DNA of 64,000 nucleotides from assembly GCA_008477525.1 (NCBI GenBank), contig SPDT01000007.1, positions 3,658,001-3,722,000 of the forward strand, in the 5' to 3' direction. Shown here piece after piece: positions 42,211 through 54,959 of the stretch. Position numbers and translations under genes: made by a program. Within the stretch, counting starts at the first letter, position 1, and each line of letters opens with the position of its first letter. The DNA is from Hypomyces perniciosus. Taxonomy: Eukaryota > Ascomycota > Sordariomycetes > Hypocreales > Hypocreaceae. Under the pieces are notes generated by a model. The model saw nothing but the letters and a program-made list of their open reading frames with translations. It was not told the origin of the DNA and ran no database searches.

Positions 42211-45200
42211 GGTATTCCTTAAGTTCCCAAGAGTTATATTCTTCTCTATAGTTTTTCCACTTAATTAAATACTAGCATTCATTCTTTTCCATTCTTATAG
42301 CTTTAATTTCTTTAACTTTATATTCTTCTTTGACCAGTAAAACTTTAATCGAGTCTATAATTAGTCTATTTTTTAATTTATTTTATAATGCTTTTTTAAG
42401 TAGTGAAATATAAAATACTGGGTGAATTCGGATACCGTCTAGTAGTATAAGTTTATAAATAACTTCTGAAATGACCTTTTTAACTGGGTAAAGTCTAAGT
42501 TTCTTGAAATCCAATTTGTCGCTTAGTTGCGTTATTTTAATATTCGCAGTCTTTTTCCCTAGTGAATATCAATATAGGTAAACTATATCTCCCTCTTTAA
42601 AGATTAGTCCCTTTAATCTATATTTGTCAGTATACTTCTTTATTCTTTTTTATATAAAGTGAAGGTATACCTGCATTTCTTTATGTAACCGCTTTATATC
42701 TTCAGCTTTAATTTATGCTTTGTCGATATATAGGCCTTTCTTTGGCGCTTTATATATATCTGGCGTAAAGCTGTAATTAGCGTATATAAGGCTAAATCCG
42801 GTTAACTCTAAGATATTGCTGTTATAGGATATTTGTGCGATTGGCAGCTTTTTTACCTAATCGTCTTGGTTAAAGTTAATATAACTTCTCAGATAGGCTT
42901 TAACAATCTAGTTAATGCGTTCTGTCTAACTATTTATCTGTAGGTGATATACAGTACTAAGCTTGTAATTCATACCTAACTGGTTTATAAGTGCCTGCTA
43001 GAATTTAGATGTAAAGGTTAATCCTCGGTCAGAAATAATCTTAGCTGGAATTATGTAGTTAGCTGCAATAAATCGCAAGAATATATAAATTAGTGTTTCT
43101 GTATCTATTGCTTTTTTATATAAAAGGAAGTAAAAGTATTTAGTGAATTAGTCTATAATTATTAAAATATTATTATACTTGATCTTTATTCCTGGTTTAA
43201 TAGATAGTAGTAGTTTAATAACGAAGTCTAATGAGATTGACTCCTATAGTCGTTCTAGTACTGGCAAGGGTTAGAGTTTGCTGTATGGTTTATGTTTCGA
43301 GGGTTTAACTGTTCTATAAGTTATGCAGCGAGAGATAACGTCTTGCACTACTTTCTTAAGCCCTTAAAACTCGAAATACTTTTGCACTTATTTACAGGTT
43401 TTGCGAATACTTTTATATCTGTATACTAGGTATTGATAAACTTCTATAACCACGTTTTTCTAGAGTTTATTTAAAATCTAGATCTTTCCATTTCATCGTC
43501 GAGTTCCTTCTTTATTAAACTCTATATTTTCTGGGAATCTGTCGTTATCCCAGGTAGCGTAGTGTTCCTTAATGCATTGCAGTATAGCATTATTACTGGA
43601 TACCTTATATATAGCTTAAAGTGCTATTTATTAATAATATCCTTTAAGGGTCTGTTTTAAGATCTGCCTAGTATACTTAATCTTTCCCTAGTTATAATCG
43701 GCTTATCTGTTAAGCGCATTTGCTTATCTATTCTCAGATCCTTTTCAGTGGATTAGGATATGTCGAATTCTAAAAGATATTCTATATAGCGGATCTGCCT
43801 TTTAGAGAGTTATTAAACTATCGCGAAGTATACGATATTCTTATAGTCAGTATATACTTTAACTTTATATATTCCTTTTAATAGGTAGTATTGCTATTCC
43901 TTAAATGTAAGGATAATAGCGAGGAATTCTTTATTGTATATCGGGTAATTCAGTTCTGCGCTGTATAGTGCTTTAAAGTAAAAGGCAATAGGGCGTAGCT
44001 TGCCGTTTTTATCCTTCTAGCTAAGTTAAGCTCCTACAGCAAAGTTAAAAGCATCTGTTTCAATTTCTGTTTCTTTAAATAAGTCAAATATAATAAATAC
44101 AGGTTCTTCCGAGATAAGCTGCTTGAGTTTATCGAATGCGTTTTATATATCTAGTGCCTATAGAAACTTTCAATCCTTTTTAGTAAACTTGTAGAGGGTT
44201 TATGCGATATTTCTATAGCTTTTAATAAATTGTCGGTAATAGTTGGCAAGTCTTAAAAAGCTTTAGACCTCTTTAACTGTTATAGGTACAGGCCAGTCTT
44301 TTACTGCTTATACTTTTAATAGATCTATATAAATTTCTCTAAAGGTAATAATATACCCTAGGAAAATGACTTTTTATATATAGAATTCGCATTTCTCTGG
44401 TTCTATAAGTAGTTTAATATCTTATAGTGTCTATAATACTTTATAGATATATGCTTTATATTCTTTAAGGGTATCTGAGAAGATTAGGATATTATTTAGG
44501 TAAATAACTATAAAGATATTAAGGTACTCCTTTAATATATTATTAATTATCTTTTAAAATATCGCGGGGGCATTAATAAGACTAAAAGGTATAACTAGGT
44601 ATTTAAATAAGCTGTACTTAGTTCGAAAAGCAGTCATCTATTTATATCCTTCTTTAATTTAGATAAAGTTATAAGCGCCCTTAAAGTCCAGCGCTGTAAA
44701 CCACTTCTTCCTATATAGTCTATCCTGTAATTCCGTAATCAGTAGTAATAGAGTTTTATCCTTAACAGTGGCTTTATTAAGCCATCAGTAGTCCACAACT
44801 AACCATAATTTGCCTCCTTTCTTTAATATAAATATAACAGGATAGCCTGCTTCCGATAAAGAGGGTCGAATATACCCTTTAGCTAATATATCGTCCAAAT
44901 AGTCGCGTAGGATTTTAAGCTCTTTTTCATTTAGATTATAAATTTTATAAAAGGTAGTGCTTACACTATCCTTAAGCTCAATCACATAGTCCCATTAACT
45001 GTATTCCAGTAATTTCATATCAAGTGTTTCCTTAAATAGCTTATCATACTTCCGGTATTCTTTAGGGATATTCTGTAGTCGTTCTAGTAATACTGTTGTT
45101 TCGGGGCTTTTTATCTTAAGCATTTCGTTAATATTATTGAATGTTTTCCGTAAAAAGGCAATTGTTCTTCGGATTCATCTATCCTTCCCCTTACTCTGTT

Positions 45201-45700
45201 TGAGTTTTATTTTTAGGTGGATTGTTTCTGTGATTAAATTAAAGGTAACTTTCTTAGTCCCTTTCTTTAATATACCCAGGGGTTCCACACAGGATTTCCG
45301 CCCTGCAGCTAAGGCCTTTCTGATAGTTCCAATCGCTGGGGGAGCTTCGTTATCGCGCCAACAAAGCTGGCCTTTCTCCCAGTTAATATTAGGGTTATTG
45401 CATCTCAACCAAGGATAACCGAGAATAATATCATACCTATCGATATTCGCTATATTGCAAAGAACCACTCCCTTGCATTTAGCGATTTTAAGTTCGAGAT
45501 AATCAGTCTTTCATTTAACCTATCCGTTATTATATATAAAGGTTCCTCCTTTTGCTTGACGAAGTTGGTATAGTCTGGTTTTCTCTTTCTAAAGTAACTG
45601 TAAGCGATTTATAGTTATAGGTGCAATAAAATTGCCTATTGCTCCGCTGTCTATTAATATGCATAGCTAATATCCTTTAACTATTATCTCTAACTTAAAA
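42146..45700 (-). pseudogene. Nested chromovirus pol: PR-RT-RNase H-integrase-chromodomain
   Basis: Protease: LCILIDSGAIGNFIAP (around 45660-45615), then DIILGYPWLRCNNPNINW (about 45435-45380). RT begins NLNEKELKILRDYLDDILAK and GYIRPSLSEAGYPVIFILKK (44925-44810). The catalytic YLDD reads YLNN (about 44503-44491), so both aspartates are lost. RNase H region near 44080-43850. Integrase core: ISLDFVIKLLL and ISDRGLTFTSKF with the later HLQIDS*TERIN block (D, D, E triad region, about 43240-42900). The chromodomain at the C-terminus reads YLIKWKNYREEYNSWELKEY (about 42290-42225). Stops are TAA/TAG at Gln/Trp sites. Confidence 0.88.
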
Positions 45701-48410
45701 CATAGTGAATCCTTATTATCACTTTCATTGTCTAATATTTTAAAAGACATAATTCATCGATCGTTACCCTATAGCCCTCTTACAGGTAACGTTAGTCGTT
45801 TCCCGATTCTTCTCTTCTTACGCATATTTCGCAGTTAGTCAGGGTTCCTTAAAGTAAGTGCCACCTTCTCCTATTATAGGTGGTTCCTTTATAGGTGATA
45901 AAGTTGAACTAGTTTCTATACAGCTTTCTTATAATCTAATTAATCTTTCTATCCTTTAAAGTAGGTTTATACCCTATATACTTCTATATTCGCTATTCTT
46001 AGAGTTTTTCTTATAGGTAGGTAGCGCATTTATCCTTCTAACAGTATATATAGTCCGGCGATAAGCATAGGGTATTATTAGCTTATTACAAGTGCTAATC
46101 CCGCAACTTATTTCGCTTATGCATAATACACCTTAGGCTATCGCACTCTAAATGGTATTATCGATTACATTTAAACCTTTTATTGTAACGGAAGTGCCAT
46201 TCCATTAATTTCTCCTAGCGGTAGATATAGTATCCTTTAGACTCGCATCCTTTAAGTCTTTATAGCTGATGACATTCCTTTAGGGTTTCGGTATCTGGTT
46301 CAATAATAACAATCTTAAGGTCTTGATACTGTATGGTTATAGTCTATTCTTTGAAAGCATTGTAACCCTATACCTATTCTACAGGGTGGAACGGGATTCT
46401 AATCAGGAATGCATTATACTCCACTTTCTCTCGAAAGTATACCATACACCTATATGCAATACAAGTGACCCAGGATATAGCATAGTGCTCTTTGTAAATG
46501 GGGTCATTTGCGGTATAGTCTCCTTGCATATAGAAATATACAGGTTCTTCGCGTATAGCTAAAGTAATTAAGATGGCTCTAACAGCCATCTCGTCGTTAG
46601 CTCCATTTTGCGTATAGAGCTGTCTGTACAGGCATAAATTCGACTTATTTTATTGCATATCTGTAGCAACTCTTTTAATTAGGTTTAGGTGGTATTTATT
46701 TAACTTATCCTTAAGATTACTGTTTGTAGGTAGCACATTTTCTGGTTCTGAAGGTATAGTACTGTATAGTGACAGTCTATATTATAAAGGGTCGTTTTTA
46801 TCTTTATCGTTAGAGTTACTGCTGCTGGTCTATCCTTCATTACCCGCAGTAATTTAATTAAGATATCAGTAGTCGATCACAGCAACCATTTATCTGTCCA
46901 GGGTACTGTCATCTTTATCTGGCTCTATATAGCTAGAGTCTAGGTTTCGTTCCGCTAAACTATCCAGGCATAGTGAGTACCTATACGCTTTATTTTCTTT
47001 AAGAATATCTTTAAGAGTCGAGGATCCAGGTCTTGACCGGTATCCCCTTCGGTTTATTATAAATATTTTTCTAGGTTATTTTAAGTACTATCTGCTTTTG
47101 TCTTTACTGGATTTATAAGCGAGGCAGCTATTGTTATAGTATACGGTCTAGCTAAGTGATGTATGATCGGTAGTCTTCGAGACTATATTAACTTTTTGTC
47201 CAGGTTCTGGCGCAGGCTTTTAGGGTTTGTCAGTTCTCAGCTTTTATAGGGCTTTGCAGTCCTTTAAGAAGTGTCCTGGCTTATTATAGTTATAATAGAT
47301 AACCTTTGCCTTTCCCTTCTAAATAGCGTCTAGATCTATTCGACTAGGTCTCCTATTATTAGAGCTGGCAATGTATTTTTATCGCTTCTTGCCTTAGTTT
47401 ACATATCTTTAATACTTATAAACTTATCCGGATTACTGTTATCCTTTCTTTATATCCAAGTAGAGTTTATAAAGTAAATTGTCTGCATCTATGCATTTCT
47501 TAATAAACTTAGTAATGCCTTTATCGCAGGAGAACTTATAGGCTTCCCTTTTAACTTCTAGCTTAAGTTTATTATAAAAGCGTTTAATAAAAGCAGAGTT
47601 TCCCTATTTAACTTTAAAAGTATAATTCTTAAAGTATACAGTATAGTTAGAGTATTTTCCTTTTTAGACTAAGTTTATAAGTTTGTTTTTTGCAGTATGT
47701 TCTTTATTAATATTATTAAAGACATTCTTTAACTCTTCCTTAAACTAATTATAGCTGGCGAATACAAGCTATATCTATTTATCGGCTTTGCTTTTATTAT
47801 TAAAGAAATCCCTTTAAATAGGTTTAAACCACTTTAAGGCATTCCCTTTAAGTTATCTAGCAGCTAGGAGGACCTTACTAGTCTCTATACTGAGACTAGT
47901 TAGGAAGTAGGTGAAATAATTGCGTAGTTGAGTAAGGAATGGTTAAAGCGCTATAGTGCTTCCGTTAAAGTGCTTAGGGGGTTATATCTTAAGTGACTCC
48001 CCTAAGTCCTTTAAAGGTCGGTTCCCTTTATAGTTTGGTATAAAGTTCGGGTCAGGTACAGGCAGCGCTTAATTCTGTAAGTCCATAATAGTCGCTTGCT
48101 GTTGGTGAATTATTTGGTTAAGCCTAGCGTTTTCAGCAACTAAGTACTAATGGCGTTACTCCTATTCCACGCAGTTAGCTTCTATATGTCAGAAGGCTTC
48201 TTCCATGCAAATGCGGAGTTATTCCGTTTTATCGACTTTATCCTTATCTTCACTTCCACTTATATTATTATCTCTATCATTATCCTGCCTTTAGCAAAAA
48301 GGTGGAATAGAGGGTAGAGTGTTAGGGTTATTAAAAGAGGATACTGCAGTGGATATATTTGCGATATTGCTTAGGATTCTTAGTGGCCTTCTGAATAAAA
48401 GTCGTTAATG
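45701..48410 (-). pseudogene. Nested chromovirus gag region
   Basis: Degenerate minus-strand frame between the right LTR and the protease. The knuckle KVIYYNYNKPGHFLKDCKAL (47297-47256) is C-x2-C-x4-H-x4-C with the first two Cys turned to Tyr. Stops prevent a clean start or end assignment; the stretch just inside the right LTR should hold the primer-binding site, which I could not match to a tRNA. Confidence 0.7.
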
Positions 48411-48796
48411 TGTGACGATCCGGGTTGATTCTCAAGAGATAAACCGAGGTTCGTGGGTTTATATTGACAGAGAGGTCAGGGATAAATACTAAGCAGGGTA
48501 ACGTAGTCACGATTCTGTAGAACAGGCGGTTCTAGTAAATGCAATTATTAACGACTATTTAAATAACTATACTAAATAAGTGACAAGCCTGTTATATATA
48601 TATAAAGGGAATAATCTTAGATCACCTTGGATCACACTTGTTTTCCTGATGATCTATGGTAAGTCCTTCTATTGGCTTACTGGGATCACTTTATAGTTCG
48701 TGGTGACCCGAGTGCTCCAATACTGATTAGTTCGTCCATCCGAGGTTCCTCCGGGTACGTACCATGTCACGTTCTTATAATGGTCGGGTCATGATA
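48411..48796 (-). repeat. 5' LTR of the nested chromovirus (right side)
   Basis: 386 bp, partner of 41094-41479. Ends GGTCATGATA where the other has GGTCATAACA. Confidence 0.92.
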
Positions 48797-48801
48797 CCTA
48801 G
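48797..48801. repeat. CCTAG target-site duplication, right
   Basis: Identical to 41089-41093. Confidence 0.9.
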
Positions 48802-51800
48802 GTGGAAAAACCGATTAAGAAAGAGTAACTGCATTTAGACCCTATACCTATAACCTTAAAGGCTATACTGTCTAGACTGCGACGTAATAAGGAAGGCGGA
48901 ATTAAAGGCGCTAAGAATAGGGAGGAATTACTAAGAGCAGAATAAGCTAAAATGATAATCCGAGCAGCAATTCTGGATAACGCGATTAAGCTTAAGACTA
49001 ACACTCTTTTAAATACTAATCCAAAACTCGCAAACGCCTTAAAAGCAGACTTAATTGTAAAATTATAAAGGATTACCGAAATATAGTTTTATAGGAAAAC
49101 CAACTTAACTATCTCTAAACGTGCCTTACATTAAGTAACATCTATCTCTATGCATAAATATCCTTTAAAGGAAAAACTATTAAAAAGACTAGATACAATA
49201 GCTGTATACGCAGAACCGACTATATAAATCGTTTAGTTACTATAGGACTAACCTCTTAAAACTATAACCTCGCAACCCTTACTAGCAGAGGGATTACTAA
49301 ATAAAGAGTTATTTAATCTTAAGGACCTAAACCTATTACTACCCTTAGAAATATACTTTTACAAGCCAAAGTAACTATATATAGCCATCAACTATAAGGC
49401 AAATCGGTTATAGAAGTCTATAACCCGGATTTATATAGTTTAAATAAGAAAGATCCTCTACCACTTACAGGACCTACTGCAGATATAAATATATTTAAGA
49501 GAGCCTAATAATATATTTATCAAAGTATTTATAGACTTAGGGTTAAAGGGAAACATTATCTCCTATTAGCTAGCTGTAAAATATAGTGTAATAATATACT
49601 CCTGCAAAGCAGTCAGCACTGCATTTAATAATAGGCAAGTAAATATATACGGCGAAACTGTTATTTAGGTATATATAGGCAACGCCTGGATAGCAGCCAG
49701 ATTTTATATTGCACTTAATAATATCTTAATGCCCTTTATCCTCGGGATGCTATTTATTTAGGCTGCGCAGCTAATATTTAATTATACGCCAAGGAATAGA
49801 GATTTGCATATAAAATGCAGAATAGGGAACATTCAAGTTATTACCCCAGCTGCTAGAGCTATCTATTAGGAATATAAAACGGAGGCGTTATATAACCTGG
49901 GGCTAAAATAAATATTAACTTTATATCCAAGCATAAAGTTAACAAGGCAGAAAAAAGCTTGGAAAACCCCCACCTTACTTTTAGGGAGGAGGTCTTATAT
50001 AAACTGTCAGAGTAAGCTAAAGAGGACTTAATTCGGCTATTACTGGCTAACAAGTTAAAAAATTAAATAAAAGCAATAAAGAAAATAGTAGAGGAATTTA
50101 AAGGAGTAGAGGAATAAAAGAGAAGGTCTTAAAAGAGAGCGCAAAAGCGTAAGCGGATTAAAACTAATACTATATATAAAAAGAAGGGCATAAAAATCTA
50201 TCCAGTAGACAATACCCTATCTAACAGTTCTATTCCTACTAGGAGTCTTTATTGGAAATAAAAGAAATAGGATAAAGTTAAAGACAATTTAAACTTTAAT
50301 ACCCTATTCGCTGAATATATTACGCTAAAGTTCTTACCGATTAAAGCTAGGTTAAGACTTATACTAGACCGCCTAGTAGCGATCCTAAAGACAATGGAAG
50401 GGAAACTAACAATATAAGAAACCGCAATCTTAACGCAGATCCTAAAAAACAAAGAAATAGCACTTTCCTGGGATTTTATAGAATATAGAAAGCTAGACCT
50501 TAAAATTGCCCCACTATAGACTATTTATATAGTAGAGTATAACGCTTAGCAAAGCAGTAATATCCTAATCCTTAAAGGTATAAAGAAGAAAGTAGTTGAC
50601 CTGCTATAAGTATGCATTAAAAAAGGTCTTTTAAAGGAAGGCTATAGGCTATATAGAAACCCGTTTTTCCTAGTATAGAAGAAAGACAGCGGCCTTCGCT
50701 TTATTAACTCTATTATACGGATAAATAAGGTGACTATTAGGGATGCCTTTATTCCCCTAAGCGCAAACTAATTTAGCAAGGACTTCGCGGGTTATATAAT
50801 ACTATTATTACTAGACTTTTTCTCAGGCTATAATTAAATCCCTTTTAATAAAAAAAGCCGAGATATAACTATATTTGCAAGCCTTATTAGCCTCTTAAGA
50901 TACTATACTCTTTTAATAGGCGCTATAAACTCAATAGCGCAATTTTAATATATTATTCTTCGAATACTATTTAATCTTATACCTATAGTTTACTGACTAT
51001 TTTTAAACGATATTGCAGTATAAGGTTTAAAGTTTATATATAGCAGTAAAGAAGTAATACCTAGGGTTTAATGCTATATTTTAAAGCATCTGCAAAACCT
51101 AAATAAAACCCTAGTAAATATTAAACTATCAGGATACATAATTTCAGCAGTAAAATCAGTCTTTTATTAAAAATCCGCCAAGTTAATAGGGTACCTATGC
51201 GGAATAGAAAAGCACTAACCGGCTACAGGCAAAATCATTAAAATCAAAAAATAAAAGAACTGTAAAACTATTAACAAAGTTCGATCTTTCTTTGGTCTAG
51301 TTGGCTATTATAGATGCTAGATCGAACATTTCGCGTGGATTACTAAGCCTTTAATAACCCTATTAAAGAAAGACGCCCCCTAAAAGTAGACTAAAGAACA
51401 ACAGCAAGCTATAGATAAACTTAAAGAGCTTATTACTTCCGCCCTAATACTAGTGATATTAAATATAAGTAAAGGATATAGGGAGGTAATCTTTATAGTT
51501 AACGCCAGTATAGTAGACTAAAGGGCTATCTTAATACAGATTATAAAAGGGAAAAGATAACCAATCCAATATAAAAGTAGATGCTGGCTTCTATTAGAAA
51601 TAAAGTATAACGCTATAAAGAAAGAATGCAAAGCCTTACTCCAAGCCTTTAAGAGGCTATATACTTATATCTACAGGCTTCCATTTACACTAGAAACAGA
51701 CGCTAAGGTAGTCATTGATTAAATAAACGGTAGAATTAATAATATCCCTGGCAGGTATATAACCTAATAGATTAGTTATATCCTTCTTTTTAACTTTACT

Positions 51801-53635
51801 GCTAAGTATATCCCCGGGAAAGAAAATATTATAGTAGATACTTTATCCTGTAAACCAGTAACCGCTATAAATAAGGCTAAAGCTAAGAAAGAAGGGGACT
51901 TAAAAGATTTTATAGATATACACTTAGGTATAATTTTATTTACACTACTGGGGGAGGAGTATAGCGAGGAGTTTTAATAAATTGTACAATACCTTTAAAT
52001 AATGCAGAGACTATTTAATCTTTTAGCTGTAAACTTTTAGTAATTTAGGAATAAAGTAAAAAGGTTTATTATAAAAGACAGGAAATTATAGGCAAAACTA
52101 ACAAGATACCGCCGCCAACCTGCACTTATCTTTAACAGCCTAACCCTAAAGAAAATAGCTATTTAACAGTATTACGCTAAAATAGGCTATAAAGGCTAAA
52201 AGGTAACTTTCTAGTTCTTAAAAGAAAGATACTAGTGGCCGCAGATATAAAACGATATATGCAAGGCAGTTACATTATACCCCTAGTATTAAGGCTTTAA
52301 TCTATACTGCCTTAGGGAGCCAGCTATCGCAATAGAACTAACCAGGCCTATAAAGAAAGTCTATTTCAATACCTAATATATCCTAAGTAACCGTAGATAC
52401 ATCTACCTATTTAAAGGAAAATATAACTTTTATAGATAAATAAAAGTAAAACCTATGCCTACTTTATTGTCAGCAGTAATAATAAAGTTTATACTTAAAT
52501 TAATATACTAATTTAGTATAATAATTTAGGCTATTATAGATAAGGGACTGGAAATAAAAAAGATACTCCTGAAGGTATTAATTAATCTAAGAGTTAAGAT
52601 TGTTTGGATATTAGTATATAACCTTAAAGCCAACGCCGCAATAGAGGTCAGCTATTAAAGCTTAATATCAGCACTAGCAAAAATAACTGGGCTTAATAAA
52701 AAGTAGTTCCAGAATTTAAACAAGGCGATTATAGCTAATAGATATACAGTAAAAAGCTTGACAAGGTACTCCGCGTTTTACCTATTATTTAGCTGGGAAC
52801 TAATTTTTCCCCTAAAGGTAAAACTACCTACTTAGCAGCTAATTAACTGGGACGAAATCTATATAACGGAAGATCAATTAATAGCGCGCATCCGTATACT
52901 CAAAAGAAAAGAGGGAGATGTTAAGATAGCCTAGGAGAAAGTGACTGCGTTTCGCTAAATATTAGCTAAAAGGACAGATGCCAACAATTAGTATTCACTG
53001 CGGAAAGCAGCTAAACCACTCCTCCCTAGCGACCTTATCTTACTCTATAATACAAAGCGCTAAAAGGACCTCTTAAAAGATACGAAACTAAGGATATATT
53101 AGCTAGGCCTATTTAAAATTAAGTTTTAAGCAGATATAACAAGAGTATATAAACTAAAAACATTAAACAGGGTCCCGCTTAATAAAACTTACCCAGGCGA
53201 ATATTTAAAGAAGTTTATAAAAGATGAATTCGGCTAGTAGGTAGCTGAAGATATTAAAGAGACTTTTATAGATTAAAACTTAAAGGCAGACAAAGACCTA
53301 CTCAAAGATAAAGCGGTTAATAAAGCGACAATTAAAGTTATTAACAACTAAAAACTCGAAAAGCTTTATAGCAACTCCTTAGCTACTAAAAGAATATATA
53401 ATTAATAAGATTAAATAGTCCGGCTAAAAACCAGGGTATATACTTATAAGTTAAAGGAAAAAGAGATATTCCAACTAAAACGCAGTCCCCTATAACACTT
53501 TAAAGTAGCTATTCCCGGAATAAACCAGACAAGTCAGGACAACTACCTTTATATAAAGGATGTATAGGGGAGGATAAGCGGCAACGTTCTTAAAAAACAG
53601 CTGCTGGGTACTGTTTTTAAGGGGGAGGAGATAGC
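48802..53635 (+). pseudogene. Outer Gypsy gag end and pol: PR-RT-RNase H-integrase
   Basis: Continues the gag frame split by the nested element. Protease: KVFIDLGLKGNIIS (about 49527-49565), the D-S-G triad with Ser changed to Leu, then NNILMPFILGMLF. RT: LLKEGYRLYRNPFFLV and KKDSGLRFINSIIRINK (about 50625-50730), LLLLDFFSGYN, and the catalytic site FLNDIAV (about 51002-51022), the FLDD form of YxDD with Asp to Asn. RT tail and connection: VRSFFGLVGYYRC*IEHFAW. RNase H: LPFTLETDAKVVID. Integrase region: YHAKIGYKG-like zinc-finger remnant and later LREPAIAIELTRPIKKVYFN and NWDEIYITEDQLIARIRILK. No chromodomain is seen, so it belongs to a different branch from the nested element. All stops read are TAA/TAG. 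Confidence 0.82.
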
Positions 53636-54959
53636 TGCCAACTAAAGTCTACTGCCCCGCCTATAAAAAATATAACCTAGGCATACTATAAGGAAGAGAA
53701 CTGCAAGATTCAATAATTTATTAACTACATTTCCCTATTAACCGCTTATTTTTTAATAGCAGAAGCTAAGATAAACTTCTAAACCTGCCAAATCGCCTAA
53801 CTCTCTGCCTTTTCATTTCCTTTAGGATAAAGAAAGTCTTTTATAAAATAAAGGGCTACTAAAGGATTGAGATAGTTAGAGACTACTGGCCTAATAAAAG
53901 TAAATGTCTAATCCTTCCTAAGGAAAGTAATAGCTATACCTCGGTCACTTTATCGAGGCTAGTAACCAGGAAGATATCGCCAAGTATAAAAAGAGGCCCT
54001 AGACTAAAGGCAATTTGAACAGTCCCTTTATTAGAAACCTAAAATAGAGATGCAGTTGTAAAAAGGGAATAAGATATATTCCTTAACAGTCGTAATAGTA
54101 ATAGACTAAGTTTAAAAGTACCCCTAGCAAAACCGAGGATTATACTGTCTATAGAATGACACAAACAGGGCCTTAACACACTTTATCCGCTTAAAAAGAG
54201 CATAAAAGAACTACCCACGAATATACGAAATCTCTGCCGGGATATAGATAGGCTTAAGAAGCTTTCCTTTAATAGCGCGCGTAACGTTCTAAAGATATAA
54301 CTGAAAGCCTTTAAAAGCATAGCGCCAAAAATATTCCTTAAAGGTATAACCTTTCATAAACAATAAAAGCGATAAAGATGATATAAATAAAAGGGAGAAA
54401 GCAATCTTTAAATAAATTGGCAAGTTTAACCGACTAATATTAACACTACCTATAATCTAAATAGCGAAACACTCTCAGACCTAGATAAAGTTAAAACAAA
54501 GACGCTAATTAAATAATACCCACTTACTAAAGCCTTATCCGGGGTAGATAGCTAAGCAAAGAGATAAAGCTGGGTTTAACCTTTCTAAAATAAAGAAATC
54601 TCGCTAAAGGTTTTCTTGCCTGCAATAGGTGTATCGATAAAGTCGGCCATATTAGGCAACTAATAGCGGGCTTTTCTAGCAGGATCCTCTATAATTAAAT
54701 AATAGTTAAAGAAAGATTAGGAAAAAGAGAAAAAAGAGAGAGAGAAAGGAAGATAAAAAAATAAGCAAGTTATAGAGGCCACTTTAAAGGAATAGTAATT
54801 CACGCATAATAAAGAAACCACCCTATACATTAAACCGTATACCTATACCTATAAAAAAACAAAAATAATATTATACTCTGCCTCTCTTTCTTCTCTCTAT
54901 CCACCTAAACACAATCCTATCTCACTATAACCAAAATATTGCCCTTACTTTAAATCCTA
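53636..54959 (+). other. Extra segment 3' of outer pol, partly degenerate ORF
   Basis: A purine-rich run AAGGGGGAGGAG (53617-53629) resembling a polypurine tract ends the pol region, yet the LTR is 3.6 kb further on. Between about 54130 and 54800 a plus-strand frame with only TAA/TAG interruptions is rich in Lys, Arg and Gln (e.g. FIRLKRA, INKREKAIFKQIGKFNRLIL, ending KKRKKRERKEDKK). No domain is recognised. It may be part of an additional gene, or a relic of another insertion. Confidence 0.35.

Larger units (their letters stand above)
41094..48796 (-). mobile_element. Nested Ty3/Gypsy chromovirus, complete with LTRs
   Basis: A 7,703-bp element on the minus strand with 386-bp LTRs (41094-41479, 48411-48796) that start TGTGACGATCC and end ...GGTCATAACA or ...GGTCATGATA. 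It has a perfect 5-bp duplication CCTAG. In element order: gag with CCHC knuckle (47297-47256), protease DSGA (45651-45640), RT, RNase H, integrase with C-terminal chromodomain (about 42340-42220). The chromodomain places it in the chromovirus branch, whose integrases target heterochromatin. An additional ORF lies antisense to pol next to the 3' LTR (41692-42210). It is RIP-damaged but less so than the outer element. Confidence 0.92.
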
